Shown: positions 45,442 through 56,174 of the stretch, one piece after another
Layout of the letters: each line of letters opens with the position of its first letter
How positions within the stretch are numbered: position 1 is the stretch's first letter
Source: Marinobacter sp. 1-4A
Lineage (GTDB): Bacteria; Pseudomonadota; Gammaproteobacteria; Pseudomonadales; Oleiphilaceae
Direction: 5' to 3'
Assembly: GCF_016597725.1 (NCBI RefSeq)
Contig: NZ_VCGY01000003.1
Location: forward strand, 186,001-250,000
DNA length: 64,000 nucleotides
The notes under the pieces: model-generated
Database searches by the model: none
What the model was told of the DNA's origin: nothing
The model's input: only the letters and a program-made list of their open reading frames with translations
Translations under genes and position numbers: made by a program

Positions 45442-48400
45442 ATCCACTTGCACCTGGCCAGCGTGTAGTAAAGCAAGGGTACTACCACAACGGTCAGCAA
45501 GGTAGAGAGCGCAAGTCCGAACACCAGCGAGATTGCCAGCCCGTTAAAAATCGGGTCATTCAGGATGAAGTAAGCGCCCACCATCGCCGATACAGCCGTC
45601 AGGGCTATCGGCTTAATGCGCACGGCGCCTGCCAGAACCACGGCATTTTCCAGCTCAATACCTTCTTTCAGAAGCTGCTGGATAAAGACCACCAGTAGAA
45701 TGGAGTTGCGCACGATAATGCCCGCCAGTGCAATCATCCCGATCATACTGGTTGCCGTGAACTCCCTATCCAACAGAGCATGCCCGGGCATGATGCCAAT
45801 CAAGGTGAGCGGTATGGGTGCCATGATCACCAACGGCAGAATATACGAACGGAATTGCGCCACCAGCAACACAAAGATCATAAACACACCCACGCTGTAG
45901 GCTGCGCCCATATCCCGGAAGGTTTCATAGGTAATCTGCCACTCACCGTCCCACTTGAGCGTGCCTTTTTCCGGCAGAGGTGGTTGATCAATAAAGAACT
46001 GCTCCGGCGCGCCTTCATGCTGCTGCAGTAGCGACACCATGGCAAACATGCCGTACAAGGGTGAATCTATATCCCCTGCCATATCGGCGGTTACATAGGT
46101 CACCGGCAGTAAGTTCTTGTGGTAGACGGCTCCCATCCAGTCGGCTTCACGCACCTGAGCAATGCTGGCCAAAGGCACCAGATTACCGGCCCGGCTGAGC
46201 ACCTGCAGAGACATAAGCACCGATGGCTGAGCCTTATCGGCATCCTCAAGCGTTACCCGAATAGGCACAGGGTATTTGGCATGATCGTCGTGCAAGAAGC
46301 TGACGTTCATACCACCCAGAGCCATTTGTAACGCCTCAACCACTTGCGCCTGAGATACGCCCAAACGGGCAGCCCGGGCGCGATCCACTACTATTTCCCA
46401 CTGCCGTGTGGGGGCTTCAAGCGTGGTATCAATATCCACAAGCCCTTTCACCTCTGCCATACCGGCAGCTACGGAGCGAGCCAGTTTGGCGCGCTGATGA
46501 GCGTCGGCACCGTAAATCTCTGCCACCACGGGCGAAAGTACAGGCGGCCCCGGCGGTACTTCAACAATCTTGACGCTGGCGTCGTAGCGCTCGCCAATGG
46601 CGGTCAAGGGCGCACGCAGCGCCTGGGCAATGTCGTGGGACTGGCGGGGGCGCACGCTCTCATCGCTGAGATTCACCTGAATATCGCCCTGATAGGGGTC
46701 ACTACGCAGGTAGTACTGACGCACCAGACCATTGAAGTTGATGGGCGCTGCGGTGCCAGCGTAGCTCTGCCAGCTGGTCACTTCGTCAACAGTCTCCAGA
46801 TAATGCCCCATCTCCAGAAGCGCCCGCTGGGTTTGTTCAACCGGCGTGTGCTCGGGCATATCAACCACAATCTGGAACTCGGATTTGTTGTCGAAAGGCA
46901 GCATTTTCATGATCACCGCCTGAAACCCCGGCAACGAAGCCGCTGCCAGAGTGAGCAGGATCACGCCGAGTGCCAGAAAGCGGCGACGCCAGTGGTGCTC
47001 GCCCAGGAAGGGCGTAAGAACACCGCCAAATATTTTCATGGCCATGGGGCTGACCCCGTCCGCGGAACTGCCGGATTCTTCCGATTCCGTAACGGTTTCG
47101 CCTTCTTTGCGCTTCAACAACCGGAACGCCAACCAGGGCGCGACTACAAACGCAACGATCTGGGACAGCACCATACCGGCGGATGCGTTGATGGGAATGG
47201 GGCTCATATAAGGCCCCATCAAACCACTCACAAAGGCCATAGGCAGCAGCGCCGCCATAATGGTCAGGCTGGCCATGATGGTGGGCGTACCCACTTCATC
47301 CACCGCTACCGGAATAATGTCCTTCAAGGGGTGGTTGGAATTGCGAATGCGGCGGTTGATGTTTTCGGTTATCACAATGCCGTCATCCACCAGAATACCG
47401 ATGGAGAAAATCAGGGCAAACAGGGACACCCGGTTCAGGGTAAAGCCCCAGGCCCAGCTGAATACCAGTGTCAGCAACAGGGTAATCAGTACCGCTATGC
47501 CGACGATCAGTGCCTGACGCCAACCCATGGCGATCAGCACCAGCAGAACCACGCCCAAGGTGGCGGATATCAGGTCAGAGATGAGGTTCTGCGCCTTAGC
47601 AGAGGCCGTTTCGCCATAATCCCGGGTAACAATCACTTCCACACCTTCAGGCAAAGCCCGGTTGCGGATCTGCTCCAACCTCTGCTCGATGGCTCGAGTG
47701 ATATCCACGGCGTTTTGCCCGGGCTTCTTGGCGATGGCCAGTGTCACGGCCGGGTACACATCACCAGACTGGCCAACACTGCTGGCATCTGCTGCTGGCC
47801 CGAAGCCGGTCATTACGCTCTGGTCCGGCGCAGTGCCACCGCGACTGACACTGGCTACGTCGCCCAGATACACCGCTGCGCCAGCGTGCATGCCCACCAC
47901 GAGGCTGCGCACATCGTCGACGCTTTCCAGCAAAGTGCCGGCCTGAACCGGAACGGACAGGTTGTCGCGAGTAATGCGGGTTTCCTGAGCGCTGGCATTG
48001 GCGGCTTTCAGGGCATCGCGAATATCGCCGAGGGTAAGATTGAACCCGGCAAGTAGAGCCGGATCAAAATGGATATCCACCCGGTCGGGCACGCCGCCCA
48101 CGGTGTAAACATCCCGGGTTCCGGGCACCCGTTTGAGCGCCACTTCCAACATGTGGGCCAGGCGCCTCAGTTCTTCTCCGGTATGACCATTAACCGGGTC
48201 ATAGAGGGTCAGTGTCATGACCGGCACATCATCAATGCCTTTGGGTTTGATGACCGGCTGAGAGGCACCCAGTTCCGGCGGCAGCCAGTCCTGGTTGGAA
48301 TACACCTGGTTGTAAAGCCGAACCAGCGCTTCCTTCCGCGGGATGCCGACTTCAAACTGCACCGTAATAACGGCCTGACCCTGACGGGACACGGAATACA

Positions 48401-48668
48401 CGTGTTCAACGCCGGAAATTTCGCTCATTACCTGCTCGGCAGGCGTTGCGATAGCGCTTTCCACTTCCTGGGTGCTGGCCCCCGGGAACGCGATCATAAT
48501 ATCCGCCATGGTGACGTCTATCTGCGGCTCTTCCTCTTTTGGCGTGACCACAACCGCAAGCACGCCCAAAATGATAGACAGTAGCGCTATCAAAGGCGTT
48601 AGATGGTTATCCTGAAAAACCCGGGCAATCGCCCCTGACGGGCCGACCGGAGGCAGTTTGCTGCTCAA
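45438..48668 (-). CDS. RND efflux transporter, inner-membrane pump (system 2)
   Basis: The 1076 residues begin MSSKLPPVGPSGAIARVFQD and show the RND layout. TM4 has the Asp pair in FSIGILVDDGIVITENI and the TM10 segment is GMIALAGIIVRNSILLVVF. The N-terminal TPKEEEPQIDVTMADIMIAF is typical of a subgroup of HAE-like pumps. It shares a four-base overlap with its adaptor. It is clearly different from system 1 in sequence. Substrate unknown; the copper receptor gene lies further downstream of the adaptor start, divergently spaced, which is only a hint. Confidence 0.88.
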   Translation of the reverse strand: MSSKLPPVGPSGAIARVFQDNHLTPLIALLSIILGVLAVVVTPKEEEPQIDVTMADIMIAFPGASTQEVESAIATPAEQVMSEISGVEHVYSVSRQGQAVITVQFEVGIPRKEALVRLYNQVYSNQDWLPPELGASQPVIKPKGIDDVPVMTLTLYDPVNGHTGEELRRLAHMLEVALKRVPGTRDVYTVGGVPDRVDIHFDPALLAGFNLTLGDIRDALKAANASAQETRITRDNLSVPVQAGTLLESVDDVRSLVVGMHAGAAVYLGDVASVSRGGTAPDQSVMTGFGPAADASSVGQSGDVYPAVTLAIAKKPGQNAVDITRAIEQRLEQIRNRALPEGVEVIVTRDYGETASAKAQNLISDLISATLGVVLLVLIAMGWRQALIVGIAVLITLLLTLVFSWAWGFTLNRVSLFALIFSIGILVDDGIVITENINRRIRNSNHPLKDIIPVAVDEVGTPTIMASLTIMAALLPMAFVSGLMGPYMSPIPINASAGMVLSQIVAFVVAPWLAFRLLKRKEGETVTESEESGSSADGVSPMAMKIFGGVLTPFLGEHHWRRRFLALGVILLTLAAASLPGFQAVIMKMLPFDNKSEFQIVVDMPEHTPVEQTQRALLEMGHYLETVDEVTSWQSYAGTAAPINFNGLVRQYYLRSDPYQGDIQVNLSDESVRPRQSHDIAQALRAPLTAIGERYDASVKIVEVPPGPPVLSPVVAEIYGADAHQRAKLARSVAAGMAEVKGLVDIDTTLEAPTRQWEIVVDRARAARLGVSQAQVVEALQMALGGMNVSFLHDDHAKYPVPIRVTLEDADKAQPSVLMSLQVLSRAGNLVPLASIAQVREADWMGAVYHKNLLPVTYVTADMAGDIDSPLYGMFAMVSLLQQHEGAPEQFFIDQPPLPEKGTLKWDGEWQITYETFRDMGAAYSVGVFMIFVLLVAQFRSYILPLVIMAPIPLTLIGIMPGHALLDREFTATSMIGMIALAGIIVRNSILLVVFIQQLLKEGIELENAVVLAGAVRIKPIALTAVSAMVGAYFILNDPIFNGLAISLVFGLALSTLLTVVVVPLLYYTLARCKWI

Positions 48669-49717
48669 TTCCCAGCCTCCTTGCTCAAGCGATCTGAACC
48701 CACCAGCTCACCGGGATAGATAACAACCTGCTCACCTTCGCTCAGCCCTGCCAGAACTTCCAGACGGTCGTCCTGCTGCGCACCGGTACGAACCTGCCGT
48801 AACCGTGGGCGGTTCGGTTCATCCAGCACAAACACGGCCCTCAGCTCACTGCGGCGAACAAGGCTACTGGCGGGTATCCACAACACTTCACGCGCAGCGA
48901 CCGGAACGCCCACCTTCACCAGCATGCCCGGAAACAACGAGCCGTTGGGCTCATTCAGGCGCATCCGCAAACGGAAGGTGTGCGTCTCCGGATTGGCGTA
49001 GGGATAAAACGTCATATCGCCGGTTTCCAGCACCCGGCCATCGCCCAGAGTCACCTTCGCCTGACGATCACGCCGGGCCAGATCTGCATATTGCTGGGGC
49101 AGATCTACAACAACCCGCAACTGCTCCAGGGATAGCCCGCTGAGCAGGGGCTGACCGGGGCTGACGGACTCACCAAGTTCCACGTGACGCTCCGTCAGTA
49201 TGCCGCCGTAAGGCGCAATAATACGGGTATAACTCAACTGTTCACGAGCTTCAGCCAATGAGGCCTCGGCGCGCTCCAACCGTGCCTTCGCACCCGCCAG
49301 ATTGTTCCTGGCACGATCAAACTCCTGCCGGGACACAAGCCCGCGCTCGTGGATGCTCTCAATCCGGTCAAATTGCTGCTGGGCATCATCCAGAGTAGCT
49401 CTGGCTTCGTCCCGGCCAGCTTGCGCCTGATTGAGCCGGGCGCGCTGCTCACTGCTATCCAGCTGCACAATCAAATCGCCGGCAGCCACCGAATCGTCTA
49501 CATCAAAAGGTAACTGCTGAACGGTGCCGCTGGTTTGTGCAGATACGGTACTCTGCTGAACCGCCTCAATCACACCATCCAGCATCAAGGTTTCCTGCAG
49601 CTCACTGCGCTCAACTGGCGCAGTCTGCAACTGGCCAGACGTGTCCGCACCCAGAGCGGGTGCCGCGCAAACCAACCCAAGCACAATCGCGCCCAGTACA
49701 GAAATGTGTCTCACCAC
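48665..49717 (-). CDS. RND periplasmic adaptor (system 2)
   Basis: The 350-residue protein has a signal peptide (MVRHISVLGAIVLGLVCAAP, cut near ALGAD). The HlyD/MFP pattern follows: STVSAQTSGTVQQLPFDVDD, a hairpin with RAEASLAEAREQLSY, then TRIIAPYGGILTERHVELGE and beta domains (WIPASSLVRRSELRAVF). Translated together with the pump gene. Confidence 0.9.
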   Translation of the reverse strand: MVRHISVLGAIVLGLVCAAPALGADTSGQLQTAPVERSELQETLMLDGVIEAVQQSTVSAQTSGTVQQLPFDVDDSVAAGDLIVQLDSSEQRARLNQAQAGRDEARATLDDAQQQFDRIESIHERGLVSRQEFDRARNNLAGAKARLERAEASLAEAREQLSYTRIIAPYGGILTERHVELGESVSPGQPLLSGLSLEQLRVVVDLPQQYADLARRDRQAKVTLGDGRVLETGDMTFYPYANPETHTFRLRMRLNEPNGSLFPGMLVKVGVPVAAREVLWIPASSLVRRSELRAVFVLDEPNRPRLRQVRTGAQQDDRLEVLAGLSEGEQVVIYPGELVGSDRLSKEAGN

Positions 49718-49745
49718 CAGCCACCTAGAAAACAGTTATTAGGTA

Positions 49746-49760
49746 ATAACCATAGGTTAT
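49746..49760. promoter_or_regulatory. Small palindrome upstream of RND system 2
   Basis: ATAACC-ATA-GGTTAT lies about 30 bases upstream of the adaptor start, in an AT-rich promoter-like stretch. It could be an operator for a regulator encoded elsewhere; no regulator gene is adjacent. Weak evidence. Confidence 0.3.
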
Positions 49761-49863
49761 CAATATATTCAAGAGTAAGACATAGCCAATAGTCCTCAGT
49801 CATGCCGTTTTCTCATTCAGAGCATAGTCCATAGCAAATGGGACGGCTCAGAACGGCTTCTAC

Positions 49864-49905
49864 AAAAAAAAGCCCCGTGCAGGGGGAGTAAATCCAGCAC
49901 GGGGC
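49864..49905 (-). terminator. Intrinsic terminator of the copper receptor gene
   Basis: On the minus strand GCCCCGTGC (49905-49897) pairs with GCACGGGGC (49880-49872) and is followed directly by a run of eight T, with one more T after. This is a strong rho-independent terminator, placed about 50 bases after the stop of the gene at 49955. Confidence 0.92.
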
Positions 49906-49954
49906 GAAGTGCTACCCGCTGGCTATGAGTAGCGGGCAACCGCCATTGCTGGGT

Positions 49955-51970
49955 TTACCATCTGGCCGTCAGTGCAGCGCGCAAAGTGCGTCCCGGTTCG
50001 TTCACGCGCACAGCGCTTGCATTGAACGGGTCTGTGTTTGCGCGGCTCACATGTGGCGCCCAGGTGTTATCAAACAGGTTATCCAGAGCCCAGCTAAAAG
50101 TGAGGTACTCCATTAACGGGTGACTACCCGAAAGGTTAAACACCCCATACCCCGGTGAGGTTCCCGCATCCAGACCAGACAGTGGATCGATGCGATCCTG
50201 ACGGCGAGCTAGCTGCCACTGCGCTTCAATACTGTGGCCCAAGCTCTGCCAGCCCAGCGTTTGCACAAACTGAACCGGCGGAATTTGTGAGAGGGCTTTA
50301 TTATCATCACGGTTCTCACCGCGAACGGAAGCCAGCGTACTGCTGCTGGTCCATGTGCCGTCTGTCCAGCCGACGTTTACTTCAACACCTAACAACCGCG
50401 CATCAATATTTTTATAACGGGTACAACCTTTGGATTTGCCGCATTGAGCCTGAGTTTCTTTATAGCGCAGTACAAAATCATCCACCTGATCAACCCAAAC
50501 AACCGGCTTCCAACTCCACTGGTTTTTACTGCCGTTTAGGGCCAACTCCAATTTGTGGTGTTTTTCGGTATCCAGATCGGGGTTGCCAATCCAACTGTCA
50601 CTCATGGTGTTGCGAGCCAGATAGCGCTCGGTAACACTTGGGCTTCGCACGCTGCGGCTGCCTGTGAGAGTCACCGCCTGATTCTGAGGCAAGCGCCACT
50701 CACCAGAGACAAATCCACTAGCATTATTGTCTTCAACTTCTACCTCGGTTGTTCCATAGGCACCTTGGTATAGCATGGCGGGGGTCATATTCATGCTCGC
50801 AACACTTCCGGCCTTTGTGGCATCCATCTCCACACGGTCGTATCTTAGGCCCGCTCCCACTTTTATATCCTGTGCAATGCGCTGAAAGCCTTCAGCAAAC
50901 ATCCCAACACGCTCCCTTTCCACGCCGGGCCACATAAGTGATACGGTCATTGGCATGGGGTTGGTTAGGTTAAGCAGGGTGGCATCCCAGTCGTTGGTCT
51001 CTACATCTGCGCCTATAGCCCAGTCTGTTGAACCAGTAGGGCTTTGATCAAGAGTAAAACGCAGGCCGCGGGTTTCGGTGATGGAATCCGTCTGCATTTT
51101 CATCATGCCAGCCTGCCGCAAGCTGAAGTTATCCATAATGTGGTCTACATCTGCCTGCCAGGCCAACAAGCTCCACTCGCCCTTCGCTATCGGGGAGCCA
51201 ACTTCCAAGCGGTAAATATCTGTGTCGGTTTGGGGCGCATCCATGCCGGAACCGGCATATTTCACATCGCTTTCTTCCTGCCGGCTGACCATGCCTTTGA
51301 TAAAGAGTCCGCTCCCCGCCGTCCACGCAGCATCAACGCGACCTTCAGCATTTTCATAGGCGCTACGCACCTTGCTGCCATCGCCGTCTTTGTAATCATC
51401 TGCTTTGTCATAGCCCCCTGACAGTCTTAGCCATGCATCCTCACTGCCCACTGCCGCAGCAGCGTTTACCAGCTTCCCACTACCGTTGTCCGATCCGCCA
51501 AGGGTTACCTGCCCGGTAGTGGCTTGCCCGTTAAACGTCGGGGCGGCAGTGGTAGCAATCACCTGTCCACCGGCAATAGGGCCCCAGCGCAATGTGCGAT
51601 TATTGGTTCTGACTTCCAGAGCCGGGGTCAACGCGCTGCTCAGGCGGCTGGTCGGCGGGTCCATGCGGTTGGGGCAAGCACCTTCTACCCGAATACCATC
51701 CAGCAACACGTCTACTCTTTCCTGACTTTGCCCCCGTATTATGGGCTCAAGACCACGACCACCCATTCGGGAGAGAGAGACCGACGGGTCCGAAGCCAAC
51801 CGATTTACCGGCTCACTTGCCAGCACAGCTGAGGCATTTTCACTGGTTCGGCCCTCGGTTACCCGGATAACCAGATTGTCTTCGGTGGTCTGAGCGGCGG
51901 TCAGCGCTGGCAATACTGCGAGGCCCATCACAACTGATTTTGCGCAGCTCGCAAATACTCGGTCTTTCAT
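49955..51970 (-). CDS. oprC: TonB-dependent copper receptor, OprC/NosA-like
   Basis: OprC-type receptors bring copper across the outer membrane. From MKDRVFASCAKSVV the protein has 671 residues with a signal peptide ending TAAQ; a longer start at 52072 is less likely. The plug domain has the copper-receptor signature RGQSQERVDVLLDGIRVEGA directly followed by CPNRMDPPTSRLS, with the Cys and Met of the binding site. The rest is a 22-strand barrel ending RTLRAALTARW with a terminal aromatic residue. It is followed by a strong terminator. Confidence 0.9.
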   Translation of the reverse strand: MKDRVFASCAKSVVMGLAVLPALTAAQTTEDNLVIRVTEGRTSENASAVLASEPVNRLASDPSVSLSRMGGRGLEPIIRGQSQERVDVLLDGIRVEGACPNRMDPPTSRLSSALTPALEVRTNNRTLRWGPIAGGQVIATTAAPTFNGQATTGQVTLGGSDNGSGKLVNAAAAVGSEDAWLRLSGGYDKADDYKDGDGSKVRSAYENAEGRVDAAWTAGSGLFIKGMVSRQEESDVKYAGSGMDAPQTDTDIYRLEVGSPIAKGEWSLLAWQADVDHIMDNFSLRQAGMMKMQTDSITETRGLRFTLDQSPTGSTDWAIGADVETNDWDATLLNLTNPMPMTVSLMWPGVERERVGMFAEGFQRIAQDIKVGAGLRYDRVEMDATKAGSVASMNMTPAMLYQGAYGTTEVEVEDNNASGFVSGEWRLPQNQAVTLTGSRSVRSPSVTERYLARNTMSDSWIGNPDLDTEKHHKLELALNGSKNQWSWKPVVWVDQVDDFVLRYKETQAQCGKSKGCTRYKNIDARLLGVEVNVGWTDGTWTSSSTLASVRGENRDDNKALSQIPPVQFVQTLGWQSLGHSIEAQWQLARRQDRIDPLSGLDAGTSPGYGVFNLSGSHPLMEYLTFSWALDNLFDNTWAPHVSRANTDPFNASAVRVNEPGRTLRAALTARW

Positions 51971-52186
51971 ACAAGGGTTTCCCGGAACGGTTCTTTTATC
52001 AATCTGGAGAGCAAAACTGTCTGGAAATGATAAACAGACCGGATGCGACGCGCGTGAGACACAATGCCGCATCTCTATGGGGGTATGTGTTCAAACGCCT
52101 GCCTGGCACTCGCTTGCCAAATTGCCCGCAATATGATCAAATCACCGCCCCATTTTTCCACCATCCTTTCCACTTTCCTGCAATAA

Positions 52187-53563
<1,377 letters not shown>

Positions 53564-53580
53564 CCACGGAGTAGCAACAC

Positions 53581-56157
53581 ATGAACGGGAGCGGCGGAAA
53601 CCTACAGGATGATAACCGGGTTTCCACTGGCCTCCCGGGGCTTGATGATGTTCTTGACGGCCTAAGAATTGGCGACAATGTGGTCTGGAGAGTCAGCGAT
53701 CTAGACGACTATCGCCGATTCGTTACTCCTTTTATTGAGTCTGCGGCGTCCGCCGGGCGCCGTATCATCTACCTCCGTTTCGGCCAACACCCGCCGTTGG
53801 TGTCCCAAAGTGCCAACATCCATGTCGAAAATGTCGACGCTCTGGGTGGTTTCGAGGCCTTTACCGGAAGAGTTTGGCGCCTAATTGAAGAACATGGCCG
53901 TGGCGCATTCTATGTATGCGATTGCCTGAGCGACCTCCTAGACGCCTGGGCCACCGACGCCATGGTCGGTAATTTTTTTAGGGTGGTCTGCCCCTTCCTC
54001 TTTGAGTTAGATACCGTCGCTTGGTTTGCCCTGCACCCGGATCGGCACTCCCGTACCACCTTGGATCGAATCCGACAGACCACTCAAGTTATGGTGGACG
54101 TTCACCGGCTAGGTGAGGACGTACAGATACAGCCGATCAAAGTCTGGTGTCGGCAATCCCCTACCATGTTTCTACCGCACACCGAGCACAAAGGCCGCTT
54201 TGTCCCGGTAGACGACAGCAGTAATGCCACCCGCCTTCAGGCAGGTCTGGAGCTTGCCCAGCTGCACCGCCAACCGCTGCTGGACTACTGGGACAGGCTG
54301 TTTATGCAAGTAGCCAGCGCACTTGAAGGTGGTGACCAAGAACACGTTGCAGATATTCAAAACCGCGTGCTGAATGTCCTGATTAGCCGGGATCCACGCA
54401 TGCTGGATTTGGCTAGGAACTATCTTGGCCTTGAAGACCTACTGGCCATACGTGCCCGCATGGTTGGAAGCGGTTACATTGGTGGAAAAGCCGCTGGCAT
54501 GCTGATAGCTCGCAGCATTCTGCTGACCGACAAGCCCGACATCTGGCAGGAATGTCTCGAGCCCCATGACTCCAGTTATCTGGGCTCAGATGCCTATTAC
54601 GCCTTTCTCGTTCACAATGGTTTGTGGCCAGCGATCATGCGCCAGCGCTCTGCCGACGGTTACTTCAGCGAGGCTTCTGAACTACGCCAAGGTTTGCTTG
54701 CAGGCAGTTTCCCGCCAGAAATCCGTGCCGAACTGGAACGCCTGCTAGACCATTATGGCCAATACCCGATTCTGGTGCGCTCAAGCAGTCTGCAAGAAGA
54801 TGGTTTCGGCAACGCATTTGCCGGTAAGTACGATAGCGTTTTTCTAGTCAATCAAGGTGCACCAGAACACCGCCTTGCTGCGCTTGAGGACGCTATTCGC
54901 AAGGTCTATGCATCCACCATGAGTAATGACGCTCTGGTCTACCGCAAACAACACGGGTTAGATCAGAAAGAAGAGCCTATGGCCCTGCTGATCCAACGAG
55001 TTAATGGCCGCTTCCATGGGCGCTACTATTTACCAGATGCTGCAGGTGTTGGTGTTTCTCGTAATACCTTTGCTTGGGACACTGACATGGACCCCGCCGC
55101 GGGCATGGTTCGCTTAGTCATGGGCTTAGGTACACGCGCTGTTGACCGAATTGAAGACGACCACGCCTGCGTTATGGCACTGGACTACCCGCTCCGTCAG
55201 CCCTTTCGAAATCAAGATGAGAGCTACAGGTTTTCACAACACCTTCTGGATGTTCTCGATCTACGGGAAGGAAAACTGTCTACACGCCCACTGAGCCAGC
55301 TTACCCAAGAGGTTTCAGACCTACCCCTCAGCCACCTGGGCGAAGTAGATCAGGCCGCCAGCCAGCGAGCAAGGGAGCTGAGTTTGCCTTCACCAGTATG
55401 GCGACTAACCTTCCAGCCTCTCGTACGCAATGGCCATTTCGTGGCTCGCCTTTCCAACCTACTGAACGCGCTGGAAGCTGGGTATAGCCACCCGGTCGAT
55501 GTGGAGTTTACCCTGCATCTGAACAGTGTCGGTGAACCGACTTTTAACCTAGTGCAGTGCAGACCGCTGGCTACCATCGGTGAAGCCACCGCGACCGAAA
55601 TACCCACGGAGATATCTAACCGGAATTTACTATTCCGTACAGTCGGACACTTCATGGGCGGTAACATAAACCTCGGAATCCAAAGAGTTATTCGGGTGAA
55701 CGCGAGCGTTTACAGCCAACTAACCGTGAGCCAAAAATACGAGGTTGCCAGCCTTGTGGGCGAGCAAGTGCGCACAGAAAATGGCAAAACTATGCTCATA
55801 GGCCCTGGTCGCTGGGGAACAAGCAGCCCGGAACTGGGTGTACCAGTTCGCTTTGCAGACATCGCAGGCGTTGCAGCGCTGGTGGAGGTCGCGGAAATGG
55901 ACGGCAATATGGTGCCAGACCTTTCTTACGGCTCACATTTTTTTCAGGATTTAGTCGAAGCCGGAATCGCCTACGTAGCACTTTTCCCCAATGGTCGGAA
56001 CTGTGTTTATCAACCGGATCGGCTTGTCGACATAGGCGGGCACACACAAGAGATCACGCCTTTGGCCGCCATACAAAGCTTCGACCTGCGCGCAACACAG
56101 CTACAACTGACCGGCGATGTGGTCAGCCAAAATCTGGTTTGCTATTTCCAAGATTGA
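53581..56157 (+). CDS. RecA/KaiC-like domain fused to PEP-synthase-type ATP-grasp domain
   Basis: The 858-residue protein joins two parts. Residues about 1-230 resemble a RecA/KaiC-like fold (STGLPGLDDVLDGLRIGDNV), but where Walker A (GxxxxGKT) is expected the sequence reads GDNVVWRVSDLDDYRR, so nucleotide binding there is doubtful. Residues about 285-660 are a PPDK/PEP-synthase N-terminal domain (PF01326): GGKAAGMLIARSILL, ILVRSSSLQEDGFGNAFAGK, VYASTMSNDALVYRKQHGL, AVDRIEDDHA. The phospho-His swivelling and the PEP/pyruvate TIM-barrel domains are missing; the last 170 residues (KTMLIGPGRWGTSSPELGVP) are specific to this family. I know of no established function. GGAG 9 bases upstream supports the start. 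Confidence 0.7.
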   Translation: MNGSGGNLQDDNRVSTGLPGLDDVLDGLRIGDNVVWRVSDLDDYRRFVTPFIESAASAGRRIIYLRFGQHPPLVSQSANIHVENVDALGGFEAFTGRVWRLIEEHGRGAFYVCDCLSDLLDAWATDAMVGNFFRVVCPFLFELDTVAWFALHPDRHSRTTLDRIRQTTQVMVDVHRLGEDVQIQPIKVWCRQSPTMFLPHTEHKGRFVPVDDSSNATRLQAGLELAQLHRQPLLDYWDRLFMQVASALEGGDQEHVADIQNRVLNVLISRDPRMLDLARNYLGLEDLLAIRARMVGSGYIGGKAAGMLIARSILLTDKPDIWQECLEPHDSSYLGSDAYYAFLVHNGLWPAIMRQRSADGYFSEASELRQGLLAGSFPPEIRAELERLLDHYGQYPILVRSSSLQEDGFGNAFAGKYDSVFLVNQGAPEHRLAALEDAIRKVYASTMSNDALVYRKQHGLDQKEEPMALLIQRVNGRFHGRYYLPDAAGVGVSRNTFAWDTDMDPAAGMVRLVMGLGTRAVDRIEDDHACVMALDYPLRQPFRNQDESYRFSQHLLDVLDLREGKLSTRPLSQLTQEVSDLPLSHLGEVDQAASQRARELSLPSPVWRLTFQPLVRNGHFVARLSNLLNALEAGYSHPVDVEFTLHLNSVGEPTFNLVQCRPLATIGEATATEIPTEISNRNLLFRTVGHFMGGNINLGIQRVIRVNASVYSQLTVSQKYEVASLVGEQVRTENGKTMLIGPGRWGTSSPELGVPVRFADIAGVAALVEVAEMDGNMVPDLSYGSHFFQDLVEAGIAYVALFPNGRNCVYQPDRLVDIGGHTQEITPLAAIQSFDLRATQLQLTGDVVSQNLVCYFQD

Positions 56158-56174
56158 TACCGGACAATTAACTC

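Noticed and set aside
46344..48056. A 570-codon plus-strand open frame opposite RND pump 2
   Set aside because: The composition is that of an antisense reading (rich in His, Gln and Arg) and it opposes a fully conserved pump gene.
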